Positions 18,463-26,631 of a stretch of DNA of 64,000 bases are shown here, piece by piece. The stretch spans positions 1 to 64,000 of the forward strand of contig NZ_JACRGA010000009.1 in NCBI RefSeq assembly GCF_016217785.1. Direction: 5' to 3'. The stretch is from Methanobacterium sp. Lineage in GTDB: Archaea; Methanobacteriota; Methanobacteria; Methanobacteriales; Methanobacteriaceae. The notes below the pieces were generated by a model that made no database searches, had not been told where the DNA came from, and saw only the letters and a program-made list of their open reading frames with translations. The position numbers and the translations under genes were made by a program. The stretch's first letter is position 1. Each line of letters starts with the position of its first letter.

Positions 18463-19972
18463 ATCCCAACCCTTTGAGATTAATTTTAATAGATTTTTCT
18501 AGTTCTTCAGATTTCTTAAACTGATTAGATAACTCTGAAGTCAATTTTCGCATTTTTTCCTCAAACTTTTCAGGATCTTCCACTTCCTCAGCAAAACCAA
18601 CATATCGTCCTGGTGTGAGTATATAGTCATGTTTTTTTACTTCGTCTAAGTTAACACTCTTGCAAAAACCACGGATGTCTTCGTATTCAACACCTTCACC
18701 TCGCCAGCTATGATATACTTGTGCGATCTGTTTCACATCTTCGTCATTTAATTCTCTGTGAGAACGATCTACCATAAAACCCATCTTTCGAGCATCAATA
18801 AATAGAATTTCACCTTGACGGTTACGGAAGTTACTATTGGTTTTGTCTCTGCTCAAAAACCATAAGCAGGCAGGTATTCCTGTGTTATAGAAAAGTTGGG
18901 AAGGTAAGGCAACCATACAGTCCACAAGATCTGCTTTAACTATTTTTTCACGTATTTTGCTTTCCTGTCCACCCGCAGACATAGATCCATTAGCCAAGAC
19001 AAAGCCTGCTATTCCAGTAGGTGCTAAATGATTGATGAAGTGTTGAACCCATGCAAAGTTGGCATTCCTTTTTGGAGGAACACCGTATTTCCATCGTTGG
19101 TCATCTTCTAAAAGTTCTGCTTTCCAATCTTTATCGTTGAATGGTGGATTAGCAAGGATGTAATCTGATTTTAGGTCTCTGTGTTTGTCTTCAGTGAAAG
19201 TGTCGCCCCATTGGATGTTGGAATCAATACCTCTAATTGCCAGATTAATTTTACACAATCGCCAAGTGGTCTGATTTGATTCTTGTCCATATATGGCTAT
19301 ATCTCCAAGTTTACCCTCATGAGCTTCTACAAACTTTTCAGATTGGACAAACATGCCTCCGCTCCCGCAACAAGGGTCATAAATTCTTCCAGAGTATGGT
19401 TCGATCATTTCAACTAGGATTTTTACTATACTTCGTGGAGTATAGAACTGTCCTCCCTTTTTACCTTCTGCATTAGCAAATTGTCCTAGGAAGTACTCAT
19501 ATACTCTACCCAAAATGTCTTTAGATTTACTTTCCCGGTCTCCTAGACCTATTGTTCCGATGAGATCTATTATTCCACCAAGGCTTTTTTTATCTAGAGC
19601 TTCTCTCGCATAGTCTTTGGGTAGAACTCCTTTGAGGTTGGGGTTGTCCTTTTCAATTGCATCCATGGCATCATCAATGAGTTTGCCTATGTCTGGTTGC
19701 TTGGCATGGTTTTGTAAGTAGTCCCATCTGGCTTCTGGTGGTACCCAGAATACATTGAGTGCTATGTATTCATCTTTGTCTTCAGGATCGGCATATTCAT
19801 CAGCTTCTAATCCTTCGTGTACTTCTAAAAAGGCGTCGGAGATGTATTTTAAGAAAATAAGTCCGAGCACTACGTGTTTGTATTCAGCGGCATCCATGTT
19901 ATTTCGTAGTTTGTCTGCTGATTGCCAGAGTTTTTGTTCAAACCCTAAATTTGCACCATTGTTTTTAGCCAT
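18452..19972 (-). CDS. hsdM: type I restriction enzyme, M (methyltransferase) subunit
   Basis: 506 residues. N-terminal helical HsdM_N domain (LWQSADKLRNNMDAAEYKHV), then the N6-adenine methylase core: SAM-binding IYDPCCGSGGMFVQ (about 198-211) and catalytic NPPF in DYILANPPFNDKDW (about 276). GGQFYTPRSIVKIL just before the SAM motif is typical of HsdM. It methylates adenine on both strands at the site chosen by HsdS, using S-adenosylmethionine. First gene of the six-gene operon; AGGGTTGT precedes the ATG. Confidence 0.96.
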   Translation of the reverse strand: MAKNNGANLGFEQKLWQSADKLRNNMDAAEYKHVVLGLIFLKYISDAFLEVHEGLEADEYADPEDKDEYIALNVFWVPPEARWDYLQNHAKQPDIGKLIDDAMDAIEKDNPNLKGVLPKDYAREALDKKSLGGIIDLIGTIGLGDRESKSKDILGRVYEYFLGQFANAEGKKGGQFYTPRSIVKILVEMIEPYSGRIYDPCCGSGGMFVQSEKFVEAHEGKLGDIAIYGQESNQTTWRLCKINLAIRGIDSNIQWGDTFTEDKHRDLKSDYILANPPFNDKDWKAELLEDDQRWKYGVPPKRNANFAWVQHFINHLAPTGIAGFVLANGSMSAGGQESKIREKIVKADLVDCMVALPSQLFYNTGIPACLWFLSRDKTNSNFRNRQGEILFIDARKMGFMVDRSHRELNDEDVKQIAQVYHSWRGEGVEYEDIRGFCKSVNLDEVKKHDYILTPGRYVGFAEEVEDPEKFEEKMRKLTSELSNQFKKSEELEKSIKINLKGLGYDV

Positions 19973-20012
19973 GATTATTACAACCCTATGATAATACTGA
20001 ACTTCTATTTTT

Positions 20013-20022
20013 CATTATAAAC
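20013..20022 (-). promoter_or_regulatory. TATA box of the defence operon
   Basis: Read on the minus strand, GTTTATAATG lies about 45 bases before the hsdM ATG, giving a leader of about 20 bases with its ribosome binding site. It is the only good candidate before the operon. Confidence 0.4.
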
Positions 20023-20344
20023 AATAAATTTTTCTATTTCATCATTACCACGGCTACCACTACAGTTGGGAGTAACTCAAATGAAATAATGTACTAAACA
20101 TTGTTATATTTACTTACTTTCTTATTTACAAATACTAAAAGCCACATATGCATATTTTAAAGGTCATCGATGGTGCGACTCATTTATGATAAGTTTTAAC
20201 ATTTAAATTTAAATTAACACAAAAATGTAGCGAAAAATACGTTGCTAAAGATTTGGAAGGTTTTAGATTTTAAAATTTGCCAAGTATTTGCGTTGGACAT
20301 AGACATCAACTTCTCCTTATGTGGTCCTTTATATTGATCGGTTA

Positions 20345-20370
20345 AATTATCGATGTATCGATCGATAATT
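20345..20370. repeat. 10-bp perfect dyad AATTATCGAT-N6-ATCGATAATT
   Basis: Arms 20345-20354 and 20361-20370 with spacer GTATCG. Symmetry and spacing suit a dimeric DNA-binding protein such as the RHH protein encoded at 20740. Confidence 0.7.
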
Positions 20371-20504
20371 ATGTATGTTTATGGATTTATCTTTATTTTA
20401 ATTGCACCTTAATTCATTATGATGATAGGTTGATGTCATTGTCAAGATCTAGATTTGTACTATCAGATCAAATGAAATAAGAAAGGCACTCTTTAGCGCC
20501 ATAA

Positions 20505-20516
20505 TCACCAACCGAC
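20505..20516. repeat. TCACCAACCGAC, copy 1
   Basis: Identical 12-mer at 23829-23840; both copies are followed by ACATAT within a few bases and by ATCGAT further on. The two copies bracket the RHH/helicase module. Confidence 0.6.
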
Positions 20517-20739
20517 ACATATACCGATTTAGAAATCGATAAAAAGAGTGTTACAACTGTCATGTATTTGCAGCGTATGGGATAGGGTCAATGGATGATT
20601 TATGGTACATTTGTATAGTTTGTTTTTGTTAATTCATAGATTTATGTCTGATTTGCTTAGTTAACATTAACTATGAGCTTATTGGCATCGGTATGTTTAT
20701 ATTAACCCAAATATTAGTGAATGTATAGGAGGTTAGATA

Positions 20740-20952
20740 ATGACCGGAAAGAATAATGTAGCTAAATTAGTTTATATTAGCGATGAACAGAAGGAAAAAC
20801 TTATGGAAATTAAAAATATGGTTACAGAAATTGGTGGAAACACTTCATTAAATGAATTAATCCGTGATGCAATTGATGTTGCAATTTACTTCCATAAAAA
20901 TGAGATTGTAGAACAACACAAGCCAAGAAGTATAATAGATAAATGGAGTTGA
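20740..20952 (+). CDS. ribbon-helix-helix-like small protein, 70 aa
   Basis: Starts MTGKNNVAKLVYISDEQKEK and continues with a helix (LMEIKNMVTEIGGNTS) and LNELIRDAIDVAIYF. A strand (KLVYIS), first helix and second helix with xNELIRDAI are as in plasmid CopG/ParD-type ribbon-helix-helix proteins. AGGAGGT at 20727-20733 is a strong ribosome binding site. It opens a rightward four-gene set ending in a helicase-like ATPase, so a copy-control or partition regulator is a fair guess. The dyad at 20345-20370 is a possible operator. Confidence 0.65.
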   Translation: MTGKNNVAKLVYISDEQKEKLMEIKNMVTEIGGNTSLNELIRDAIDVAIYFHKNEIVEQHKPRSIIDKWS

Positions 20953-20956
20953 TATT

Positions 20957-21154
20957 ATGGGAAATTTAGAGGATAGAATTTTTGAATTGGAAAAAATTAT
21001 GAGAAGACTGGATGCAACTTTTGAAATGTACTATGGTTGTCCTAATTCAAGTCATGATGAACGTCGATACGAAGCATGTAAAGATGAGTTGGTGGATGCA
21101 TTATATTGTACTAATGAATTATGTGCAATTGTTAAACCTTCAGAGAATACATAA
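20957..21154 (+). CDS. small protein of unknown function, 65 aa
   Basis: Not recognised. Begins MGNLEDRIFELEKIMRRLDA, a heptad-like helix, and contains three cysteines (YGCP, EACKDE, LYCTNELC). It starts four bases after the upstream stop with GTTGATATT before the ATG, so it is probably translated with the RHH protein. The N-terminal helix could be a coiled coil mediating pairing. No signal or membrane segment. Confidence 0.55.
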   Translation: MGNLEDRIFELEKIMRRLDATFEMYYGCPNSSHDERRYEACKDELVDALYCTNELCAIVKPSENT

Positions 21155-21241
21155 GACAGATTTTTAGGGATATAAGTTTCAGCATTCACAAGGTTTCCCT
21201 CTATTTTATGATTTGAGGCAAATTATAATGGATATGAAGAT

Positions 21242-21526
21242 ATGATAGTTAAGATTGGACATAAAAAAGCGGGTTCCTATATAGATTTCATTAAGCATAA
21301 CCATAGTGCTTTATTGGAGATCCTGTCTAAAGGATCTAATAATTCTAAGGCAGTTTATGTTGCTGCGGTGATGGTTGAAGAGGGGTATGGAATAACTGAC
21401 TTTGATATTTGTGCTGAAGATATTGGTAGTAAAGAGCCGTTAGCTGTTTTGAAGATTGTGATGAGGGCTAATGATGGTAGCGAAGATAATAATAGACGAT
21501 CAGCTAGAAATAATAATTTACCCTGA
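21242..21526 (+). CDS. small protein of unknown function, 94 aa
   Basis: Not recognised. Mixed alpha/beta composition: SYIDFIKHNHSALLEIL, KAVYVAAVMVEEGYGITDFD. The last 18 codons overlap the start of the helicase-like gene in another frame, so the end is Asn/Arg-rich and may be of little structure. Overlap and spacing point to co-translation with the ATPase. Seen only as part of the plasmid-like module. Confidence 0.5.
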   Translation: MIVKIGHKKAGSYIDFIKHNHSALLEILSKGSNNSKAVYVAAVMVEEGYGITDFDICAEDIGSKEPLAVLKIVMRANDGSEDNNRRSARNNNLP

Positions 21527-23537
21527 ATTAGGTAGGGATCTAGATGAGATCAGGTTGGCACTACCAGCTATGGGTTACAATCATGAAGGGATTCATATTT
21601 TAGATCTTCAGCCAGGAATCGGGAAAACTCATGCTGTAATTGATTTTTTAGGATCCCAAAACAGTTTCCTGGTTGTTACAGGTACTCATAAGCTTCTTGA
21701 GAGTGAGTATGAGAAGTTGGGTGTAATGCATTGGGAGAGCTTTCCTAAAATGTGTGAGGAATACTCTAAAGTTAAGAATATGCATTCTTTAGGAGTTCCT
21801 ATCCATGTTATCTGTGAGTTTCAATGTTGTGAGAAGCATAAATGTCCTTATTGGACACAGTTTGACCATCCTAAAGCAATAGCTCCTTATCATTTTTTGG
21901 ATACAAATCGAGTAAGAGAAGGTCATCATTTCAAATATGATATGTTAGTGGTCGACGAAGCAATGACCGGCTACAAAAGCATCACTGTAGATCTAAATGA
22001 ATTAAAAGGGACAAAGGAGATAATTTCTAAATATATTTCCACATCTGAATTAGATGCATTAGTTGAATTAATGGATAAAGGTGAAGATACTTTTGATTTT
22101 ATCCAAAGAAACATCAAGGATATTAATAAAGCTAAATATGCATCCCTTAAAAGTGCGCTTGCACAGGAAGAATGGGATGATGTTAAGAAGATAAGTTCTT
22201 TAAATGTTTCTGATTTACGTAAATTTGCTTATTATAGGAGTATTCATGAGGAAATTACAACTTATGATGAACCTAGATTTTATGAGATATTTGACCTTGC
22301 AAGACAAGGAGTTCCCATTATACTTATAGATGCTAGTTTTGATATGGATTTATTCCTTCTTTTGTATGGTAGATATGCATATGAGGATAGTAAAAAATCT
22401 CGGTCGCTATTAACCGGTAAAGAACTTAAACCCCTCCAAGATATCAAAATTAGTGTTTATGAAAGCCATATCCAGCAAAAAGAAAGAAAGATATATCGTA
22501 TGGACAAAGATAACTTCTATTACAAAAAAGGTCTTTTAAACCAAGATAAAGAGCTCACGGAAAACGGAAAACGAACAATTGAACAATTAAAGTCATTTAT
22601 CTTGAGAACCAAGAGGAAATATCCTAATGTGGGAATAATAACCTATAAAGAATTAATTCCTCATTTCTCCGTTTTGGGACCCACTGAGTATTTTTTCAAT
22701 CTAAGAGGATCTAATGCATTGGAAAGTTGTGATGTTGTCTTTATTATAGGCACACCGCAGGCTAACCCTATAGAAACTGTCAAGGAGTACAATAAACTAG
22801 CCATGACTCACATTGGCCCTAAAGAGACTTATCGACGTACGTACACAAAGAAAGATGGTGAATTTCTCCTTAAAGATCCGGAGACTGGTAAATTAGAGTA
22901 TCATCCATGGGGTGGTGGTGTAGAAAAAATACCTGACGCTTTACGGCCTAAAGGAGATGTTGGTTCGCATCGTATAGATGCAAGAGAGTATCAGATTCTT
23001 GATAGTGGCGAGGTTGATTTGGATATTTATTATCCTTTGCCTTATCTGGACCAGCTCAAATCAGATAGTGAACAATATCAAGCCATACATAGGGCTAGAC
23101 CATTCTTAAATCAAAAAGAAATTTATGTATTTGGAAATGTACCTCGACAGATAAGAGAAGAATTTAATGTTATTTCATTGGACAAGGATCAGACGACTGC
23201 CTATTTCATGGGTACTGGCACACATGGAGTATATCCTTTAAGTTTATGGAGCTCAATAACCAGCTTATATCAAAAAAATGAATTAAACTCCTTAGAAATT
23301 GCTAAAGAGCTAAGATTATACAAACAGGATAAAAAAAGTTACAATACGCCATTTATCACAGCAATTATCAAGGGAGTCTTAAGTCCAAGGGATGTTAAGA
23401 AAATTGACAGATTGATTAAAGCAAATCCTGAAATTACTGCAAAGGGCATAAGGAGAGGATATAAGTTTGAGGGACCTGATAAATTTTTAGAAGATTGCAT
23501 TTTTTATGCAAAAGAAGGTAATTTCATCAATATGTGA
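21471..23537 (+). CDS. helicase-like ATPase of plasmid/viral type
   Basis: 688 residues. Walker A LDLQPGIGKTHAVIDF (about 45-60), Walker B MLVVDEAMTGYKS (about 160), and near the C terminus QYQAIHRARPFLNQ (about 530-545), which has the QxxHRxRP form of superfamily 2 motif VI. A cluster CEFQCCEKHKCPYW (about 115-128) may bind zinc. The family is not one I can name; similar proteins occur on archaeal plasmids and integrated elements, where they may drive replication. GTGATGAGG precedes the ATG at 21471. Final gene of the rightward module. Confidence 0.65.
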   Translation: MMVAKIIIDDQLEIIIYPELGRDLDEIRLALPAMGYNHEGIHILDLQPGIGKTHAVIDFLGSQNSFLVVTGTHKLLESEYEKLGVMHWESFPKMCEEYSKVKNMHSLGVPIHVICEFQCCEKHKCPYWTQFDHPKAIAPYHFLDTNRVREGHHFKYDMLVVDEAMTGYKSITVDLNELKGTKEIISKYISTSELDALVELMDKGEDTFDFIQRNIKDINKAKYASLKSALAQEEWDDVKKISSLNVSDLRKFAYYRSIHEEITTYDEPRFYEIFDLARQGVPIILIDASFDMDLFLLLYGRYAYEDSKKSRSLLTGKELKPLQDIKISVYESHIQQKERKIYRMDKDNFYYKKGLLNQDKELTENGKRTIEQLKSFILRTKRKYPNVGIITYKELIPHFSVLGPTEYFFNLRGSNALESCDVVFIIGTPQANPIETVKEYNKLAMTHIGPKETYRRTYTKKDGEFLLKDPETGKLEYHPWGGGVEKIPDALRPKGDVGSHRIDAREYQILDSGEVDLDIYYPLPYLDQLKSDSEQYQAIHRARPFLNQKEIYVFGNVPRQIREEFNVISLDKDQTTAYFMGTGTHGVYPLSLWSSITSLYQKNELNSLEIAKELRLYKQDKKSYNTPFITAIIKGVLSPRDVKKIDRLIKANPEITAKGIRRGYKFEGPDKFLEDCIFYAKEGNFINM

Positions 23538-23995
23538 AATTTCTTAAGAAAACAAAAATAGCTAATTAACCTTTAAAGTTAGAAAGAAGATTAAATGCGC
23601 CCTTATTTCATGATGATTTTTGAGGCAATGTGAAAAATATTAAGACGGCCAAAATCATCATCTTCAAACAGAGCTTCTGGAGCTGTTATTTAGCTGTATT
23701 GGGGCTATGTGAGGTTTTTATTTTTGCGTCTACCCTCTAATATATTATACTTGTACATATTATTACATTTGATGTGTATTATAAGCAGTATCTGGGCCCA
23801 TCGATAAGCTGCAATATAAAGTCCCTCCTCACCAACCGACTCTCACATATCCCCCAAATCTTATCTATGCATCGATATACACATTTATATATAAATATGT
23901 CCTTTAAATGATAAGAATAATAGAATCCGGTTGAGATAAAATTAAAAAACGTAAACAAACAAAGTCTATTAAGCAACTTTAGTGACAATGATCAT
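23538..23995. other. convergent intergenic region, no gene seen
   Basis: Lies between the helicase-like gene and a leftward gene. Contains TCACCAACCGAC copy 2 (23829-23840), short palindromes such as TTGTACA at 23751 and an ATCGATATA near 23872. A minus-strand frame in it has no ribosome binding site and no recognisable content. Confidence 0.45.
23829..23840. repeat. TCACCAACCGAC, copy 2
   Basis: Exact match to 20505-20516 in the same orientation; the flanks (CACATAT, then ATCGATATA) are also alike. Spacing between copies is 3.3 kb. Confidence 0.6.
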
Positions 23996-24721
23996 TTAAA
24001 ACTGTGGATCTATTATAAAAATTAAAAATTCACTCCCTAGTTCTGTAGTTCTAGGAGATAACATTCCATGTCCCGTCATTATAGTATTAAAACTATCATC
24101 AGATGTATTTAGTAAACCATGATTATAAAGATCTTTGAATATTTGAGTATAAAATTCTCTTTTTCCGTTCAATTCAGGAAACACATGTCTAACAACTCCA
24201 GATAGTTGTCCACTAGACCAATTTGGGAAATTTATATCATTTTGGCTTGCATATTCTTCAGGATCGTCAAATAAAAGCAATATTTTTAGATGCCATGATG
24301 TAAATGAATCAATGAAATCAAGGAACATTAGTTGTTTGTCTTCATCAGGAGCATTTGGTAGGGTTGAATTCAACACAACATTTTTTAAAGCTGTGATTTT
24401 TTCTATTTGATGATTTTTCACTGCTATAGGCAATGCATGAGTCAATGATGTGATGAAAATTTCATTTTCTACTAGTTCTTCAATGTTAAATTCTTCAACT
24501 TTTTCACTTATGCTCTGTAATTCTTCATAAATGGAGATTATGAATTCATCACGCCTTTTAGATATGGGAGCCTCTAGGATTAATGAAAAAATTTCAGCAG
24601 CTGATCCTCCAACAAGTGGTATTGTTGACAATGCACCTTTAGTTATTGCATGCCCCACATCACTTTTTGTAGGTTTTAGTTGTTTTTCCAAATCATCTCT
24701 ATTCATTTGTTCATCCCTCAT
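23996..24721 (-). CDS. conserved hypothetical protein, mobile-element associated
   Basis: About 242 residues. N-terminal hydrophobic stretch ITKGALSTIPLVGGSAAEIF, then charged helices with VENEIFITSLTHALPIAVKN and DKQLMFLDFIDSFTSWHLKI. I recognise this text as a family found across bacteria and archaea with no assigned function; the glycine-rich hydrophobic start suggests membrane contact. The first in-frame ATG (24784) would overlap the upstream gene, so ATG 24721 behind AGGGGATT is preferred; 24706 behind GAGGGATGA is also possible. Third in a leftward series with the zinc-finger genes. Confidence 0.6.
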   Translation of the reverse strand: MRDEQMNRDDLEKQLKPTKSDVGHAITKGALSTIPLVGGSAAEIFSLILEAPISKRRDEFIISIYEELQSISEKVEEFNIEELVENEIFITSLTHALPIAVKNHQIEKITALKNVVLNSTLPNAPDEDKQLMFLDFIDSFTSWHLKILLLFDDPEEYASQNDINFPNWSSGQLSGVVRHVFPELNGKREFYTQIFKDLYNHGLLNTSDDSFNTIMTGHGMLSPRTTELGSEFLIFIIDPQF

Positions 24722-24746
24722 AATCCCCTGTAGAAAAATCCTTCTC

Positions 24747-25190
24747 TTACATCTGCTCAAGATACTTATGTTTAATTTCTTCAAATTCTTTTTCAGTTAT
24801 TGCTCCCATATCTAATAGTTCTTTTGCTTTCTTAATTTCCTCTAAAGGCTTTCGAACTGTTATAATTCGTTTTTTACCTCCTCTACTGTCATTTATATTT
24901 TTAGATATGGATTTAAACATCTCAGAACTCTTCTTTTTAAATTTATCAACTTCTTCATGAACACCCTTCTCCTTTAGATAATCATCAGCTCTACCAGCAG
25001 CTTTAACAACATCATGGGGAAAATTCTCTAAGTCTTTGAGTTCCTTATCTATTTTAAAACCAGGTTTTTCAGCACATTCAGCACAAAAATTGCGCTCATT
25101 AACTTTTACACGGCAAGATTCACATAGAGGCTTATGGCATTTTACACAAGCTGCTATTGCTTCAACTTCCATATGATTAGAACATTTCAT
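24747..25190 (-). CDS. B-box zinc finger / SHOCT domain protein
   Basis: About 147 residues. N-terminal double zinc finger: CSNHMEVEAIAACVKCHKPL, CESCRVKVNERNFCAECAEK. Middle: charged helices that may form a coiled coil. C-terminal SHOCT motif: KKAKELLDMGAITEKEFEEI. SHOCT is a short oligomerisation segment. ATG 25190 is chosen because GAGGTG (25197-25202) precedes it; the longer start at 25205 overlaps that site. It starts 19 bases after the upstream zinc-finger membrane protein, so they form an operon. Confidence 0.75.
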   Translation of the reverse strand: MKCSNHMEVEAIAACVKCHKPLCESCRVKVNERNFCAECAEKPGFKIDKELKDLENFPHDVVKAAGRADDYLKEKGVHEEVDKFKKKSSEMFKSISKNINDSRGGKKRIITVRKPLEEIKKAKELLDMGAITEKEFEEIKHKYLEQM

Positions 25191-25208
25191 CAAAAAACAC
25201 CTCATCCA

Positions 25209-25532
25209 CTATGGGCCAAACATTCCTTGTGAATACATATAATCCGGTGTCTGAGCGGGGTTCAAAGCTAATACAATTATAATTATTAAAATCAATACAA
25301 TAAATCCTATAACAACCAACAAAAAGATTTTATTCCTGAATAACGATGCAAATTCATTAACAATAGATTCAATTTGATTATTAGAGTTATAGGTCTTTCT
25401 TTTTTTAGTATAACAACTTTTACAATAACTGGTGCCATCAGCATTTACCAAGCAATCCTCACAAATAGCACTGCCGCATGACCCACAGAACTTCACAGCT
25501 TCTTTATCTGGATGTACTTCACATCTCATCAT
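25209..25532 (-). CDS. B-box zinc finger membrane protein
   Basis: 107 residues. B-box type finger: CEVHPDKEAVKFCGSCGSAI, CEDCLVNADGTSYCKSCY (Cys/His spacing as in archaeal B-box proteins). A transmembrane helix follows (about 70-93, KIFLLVVIGFIVLILIIII) with a short outer tail ending SQGMFGP. Topology: finger inside, tail outside. Strong AGGGGGGAAT before the ATG. The finger is similar to that of the next gene, suggesting duplication with exchange of the output domain (membrane anchor versus SHOCT). Confidence 0.75.
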   Translation of the reverse strand: MMRCEVHPDKEAVKFCGSCGSAICEDCLVNADGTSYCKSCYTKKRKTYNSNNQIESIVNEFASLFRNKIFLLVVIGFIVLILIIIIVLALNPAQTPDYMYSQGMFGP

Positions 25533-25806
25533 ATTCCCCCCTATAATTAATATTAAGTGATTAGAACAATGATAATAATACTAATTTAACTTACTTAAAT
25601 ATATTTTTGTTTTATTCCCCCCAAACAAAAGGATAAATATTAATAGATATTCACATCGCTCACGCGCGCGCTTTATTCATTTTTCCATCACACAGAGCAC
25701 ACACGCCATTATCGGCTTGGCTTTCAGCCGATTATACTTCTAAAAAAAGGCCCCCCACTAATATATGCAAAACTAGTAAGCTACTTTGAGGGCTCTATTT
25801 ATACTT
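25533..25806. other. spacer with hairpin and alternating CG tract
   Basis: Contains CACGCGCGCGC (about 25661-25671), a rare alternating tract in this A+T-rich DNA, and an ATCGGCT/AGCCGAT hairpin (25711-25732). A short C6 run (25751-25756) follows. No gene is seen; the hairpin may terminate the ArdC gene. Confidence 0.4.
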
Positions 25807-26631
25807 TTATGTCTCGGATAGTTTACGGATGATTGATTCAGCTACGCTAATTAGATGTTTCCCATTAGATTGTAGCTCTTCTCTGTTACCCTCCCAACTA
25901 CCAATATACAACCTGCTTTTATTATTTAGGATACCTATTGCACTACAGACAATAAAGCTTACAGTCTCCGCTGCAACCTCCTTAGCAGATCGATCTTCTG
26001 TTTCAAATAAGACTACTCCTGTATTTTCACAGTGTCCTAAAGCTACATGGGCCCATTCATGTATTAGTGTGGCACACATAGCAGCTTTATTCTTCTTTGG
26101 TGTGATGTTTATGGTTTTCCCATCTGTATTCCCATTTGATAGTCCTAGATCTTTAATGTTTACGGGTACTGGGGATGCATTGGCTATTCTTTCGAAGTCT
26201 ACGTATCCTGAGATCAGATCTGAACACCCAAGATTCTCTATTGGTTCTCCACTTGTTTGGGAGATGTGAAATACTGAGACTGGGAAGTATCCAGTGACAA
26301 TGTATGTTAAATCTCCGTTGTCTTCTTCTATTTTCTTAGTCATTGGTGCAAGTATTCTTATACTTCGCTCGCCTTTATTCACTTGACGTCCTTTTCCCTG
26401 CCATGCTTTGTAACCTGCTATTAGAGGATTTTCTATTGCTTCTGGTTTTTGTAGCCAGATTAAGATTGTGTTGTTAATGGAATATGTGTGGAAGCCATCA
26501 TTCCATTTTTTAACAAACTTTTCCAATTCATCTGGGTCCTGACAGATGTTGTCTGCTATTTCATCCAGTTTATCACTCAGGTATTTGCCTAATTCTTTTC
26601 CTTTCAGTTCTTTTGGTATTTCCAATTTCAT
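25807..26631 (-). CDS. ardC: ArdC-like antirestriction protein with metallopeptidase motif
   Basis: 274 residues. Residues 1-130 match the ArdC N-terminal (DUF1738) ssDNA-binding domain: WNDGFHTYSINNTILIWLQK, AGYKAWQGKGRQVNKGERSI. C-terminal zinc metallopeptidase signature ATLIHEWAHVALGH (HExxH, about 190-203) with a downstream Glu-rich helix. Plasmid ArdC blocks type I restriction on incoming DNA. Finding it on the same island as a complete type I system suggests the island once moved by conjugation or transformation. AGAAGGTGA precedes the ATG. Symbol by family only. Confidence 0.78.
   Translation of the reverse strand: MKLEIPKELKGKELGKYLSDKLDEIADNICQDPDELEKFVKKWNDGFHTYSINNTILIWLQKPEAIENPLIAGYKAWQGKGRQVNKGERSIRILAPMTKKIEEDNGDLTYIVTGYFPVSVFHISQTSGEPIENLGCSDLISGYVDFERIANASPVPVNIKDLGLSNGNTDGKTINITPKKNKAAMCATLIHEWAHVALGHCENTGVVLFETEDRSAKEVAAETVSFIVCSAIGILNNKSRLYIGSWEGNREELQSNGKHLISVAESIIRKLSET

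Larger units (their letters stand above)
20023..20739. other. intergenic region with dyads between divergent modules
   Basis: About 720 A+T-rich bases between the leftward defence operon and the rightward replication-like module. No gene is seen. It contains a perfect AATTATCGAT / ATCGATAATT dyad (20345-20370), TCACCAACCGAC (20505-20516, repeated at 23829-23840), a CACTCTTT/AAAGAGTG pair around 20487-20551 and a CGATTT/AAATCG hairpin near 20527. Density of dyads suggests a control region or replication origin of a former plasmid. Confidence 0.45.

Noticed and set aside
23779..23988. 69-codon minus-strand frame after the helicase-like gene
   Set aside because: No ribosome binding site, composition of noncoding A+T-rich DNA.
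25661..25671. CACGCGCGCGC as Z-DNA or origin element
   Set aside because: A single short alternating tract; no supporting repeats or known origin boxes.
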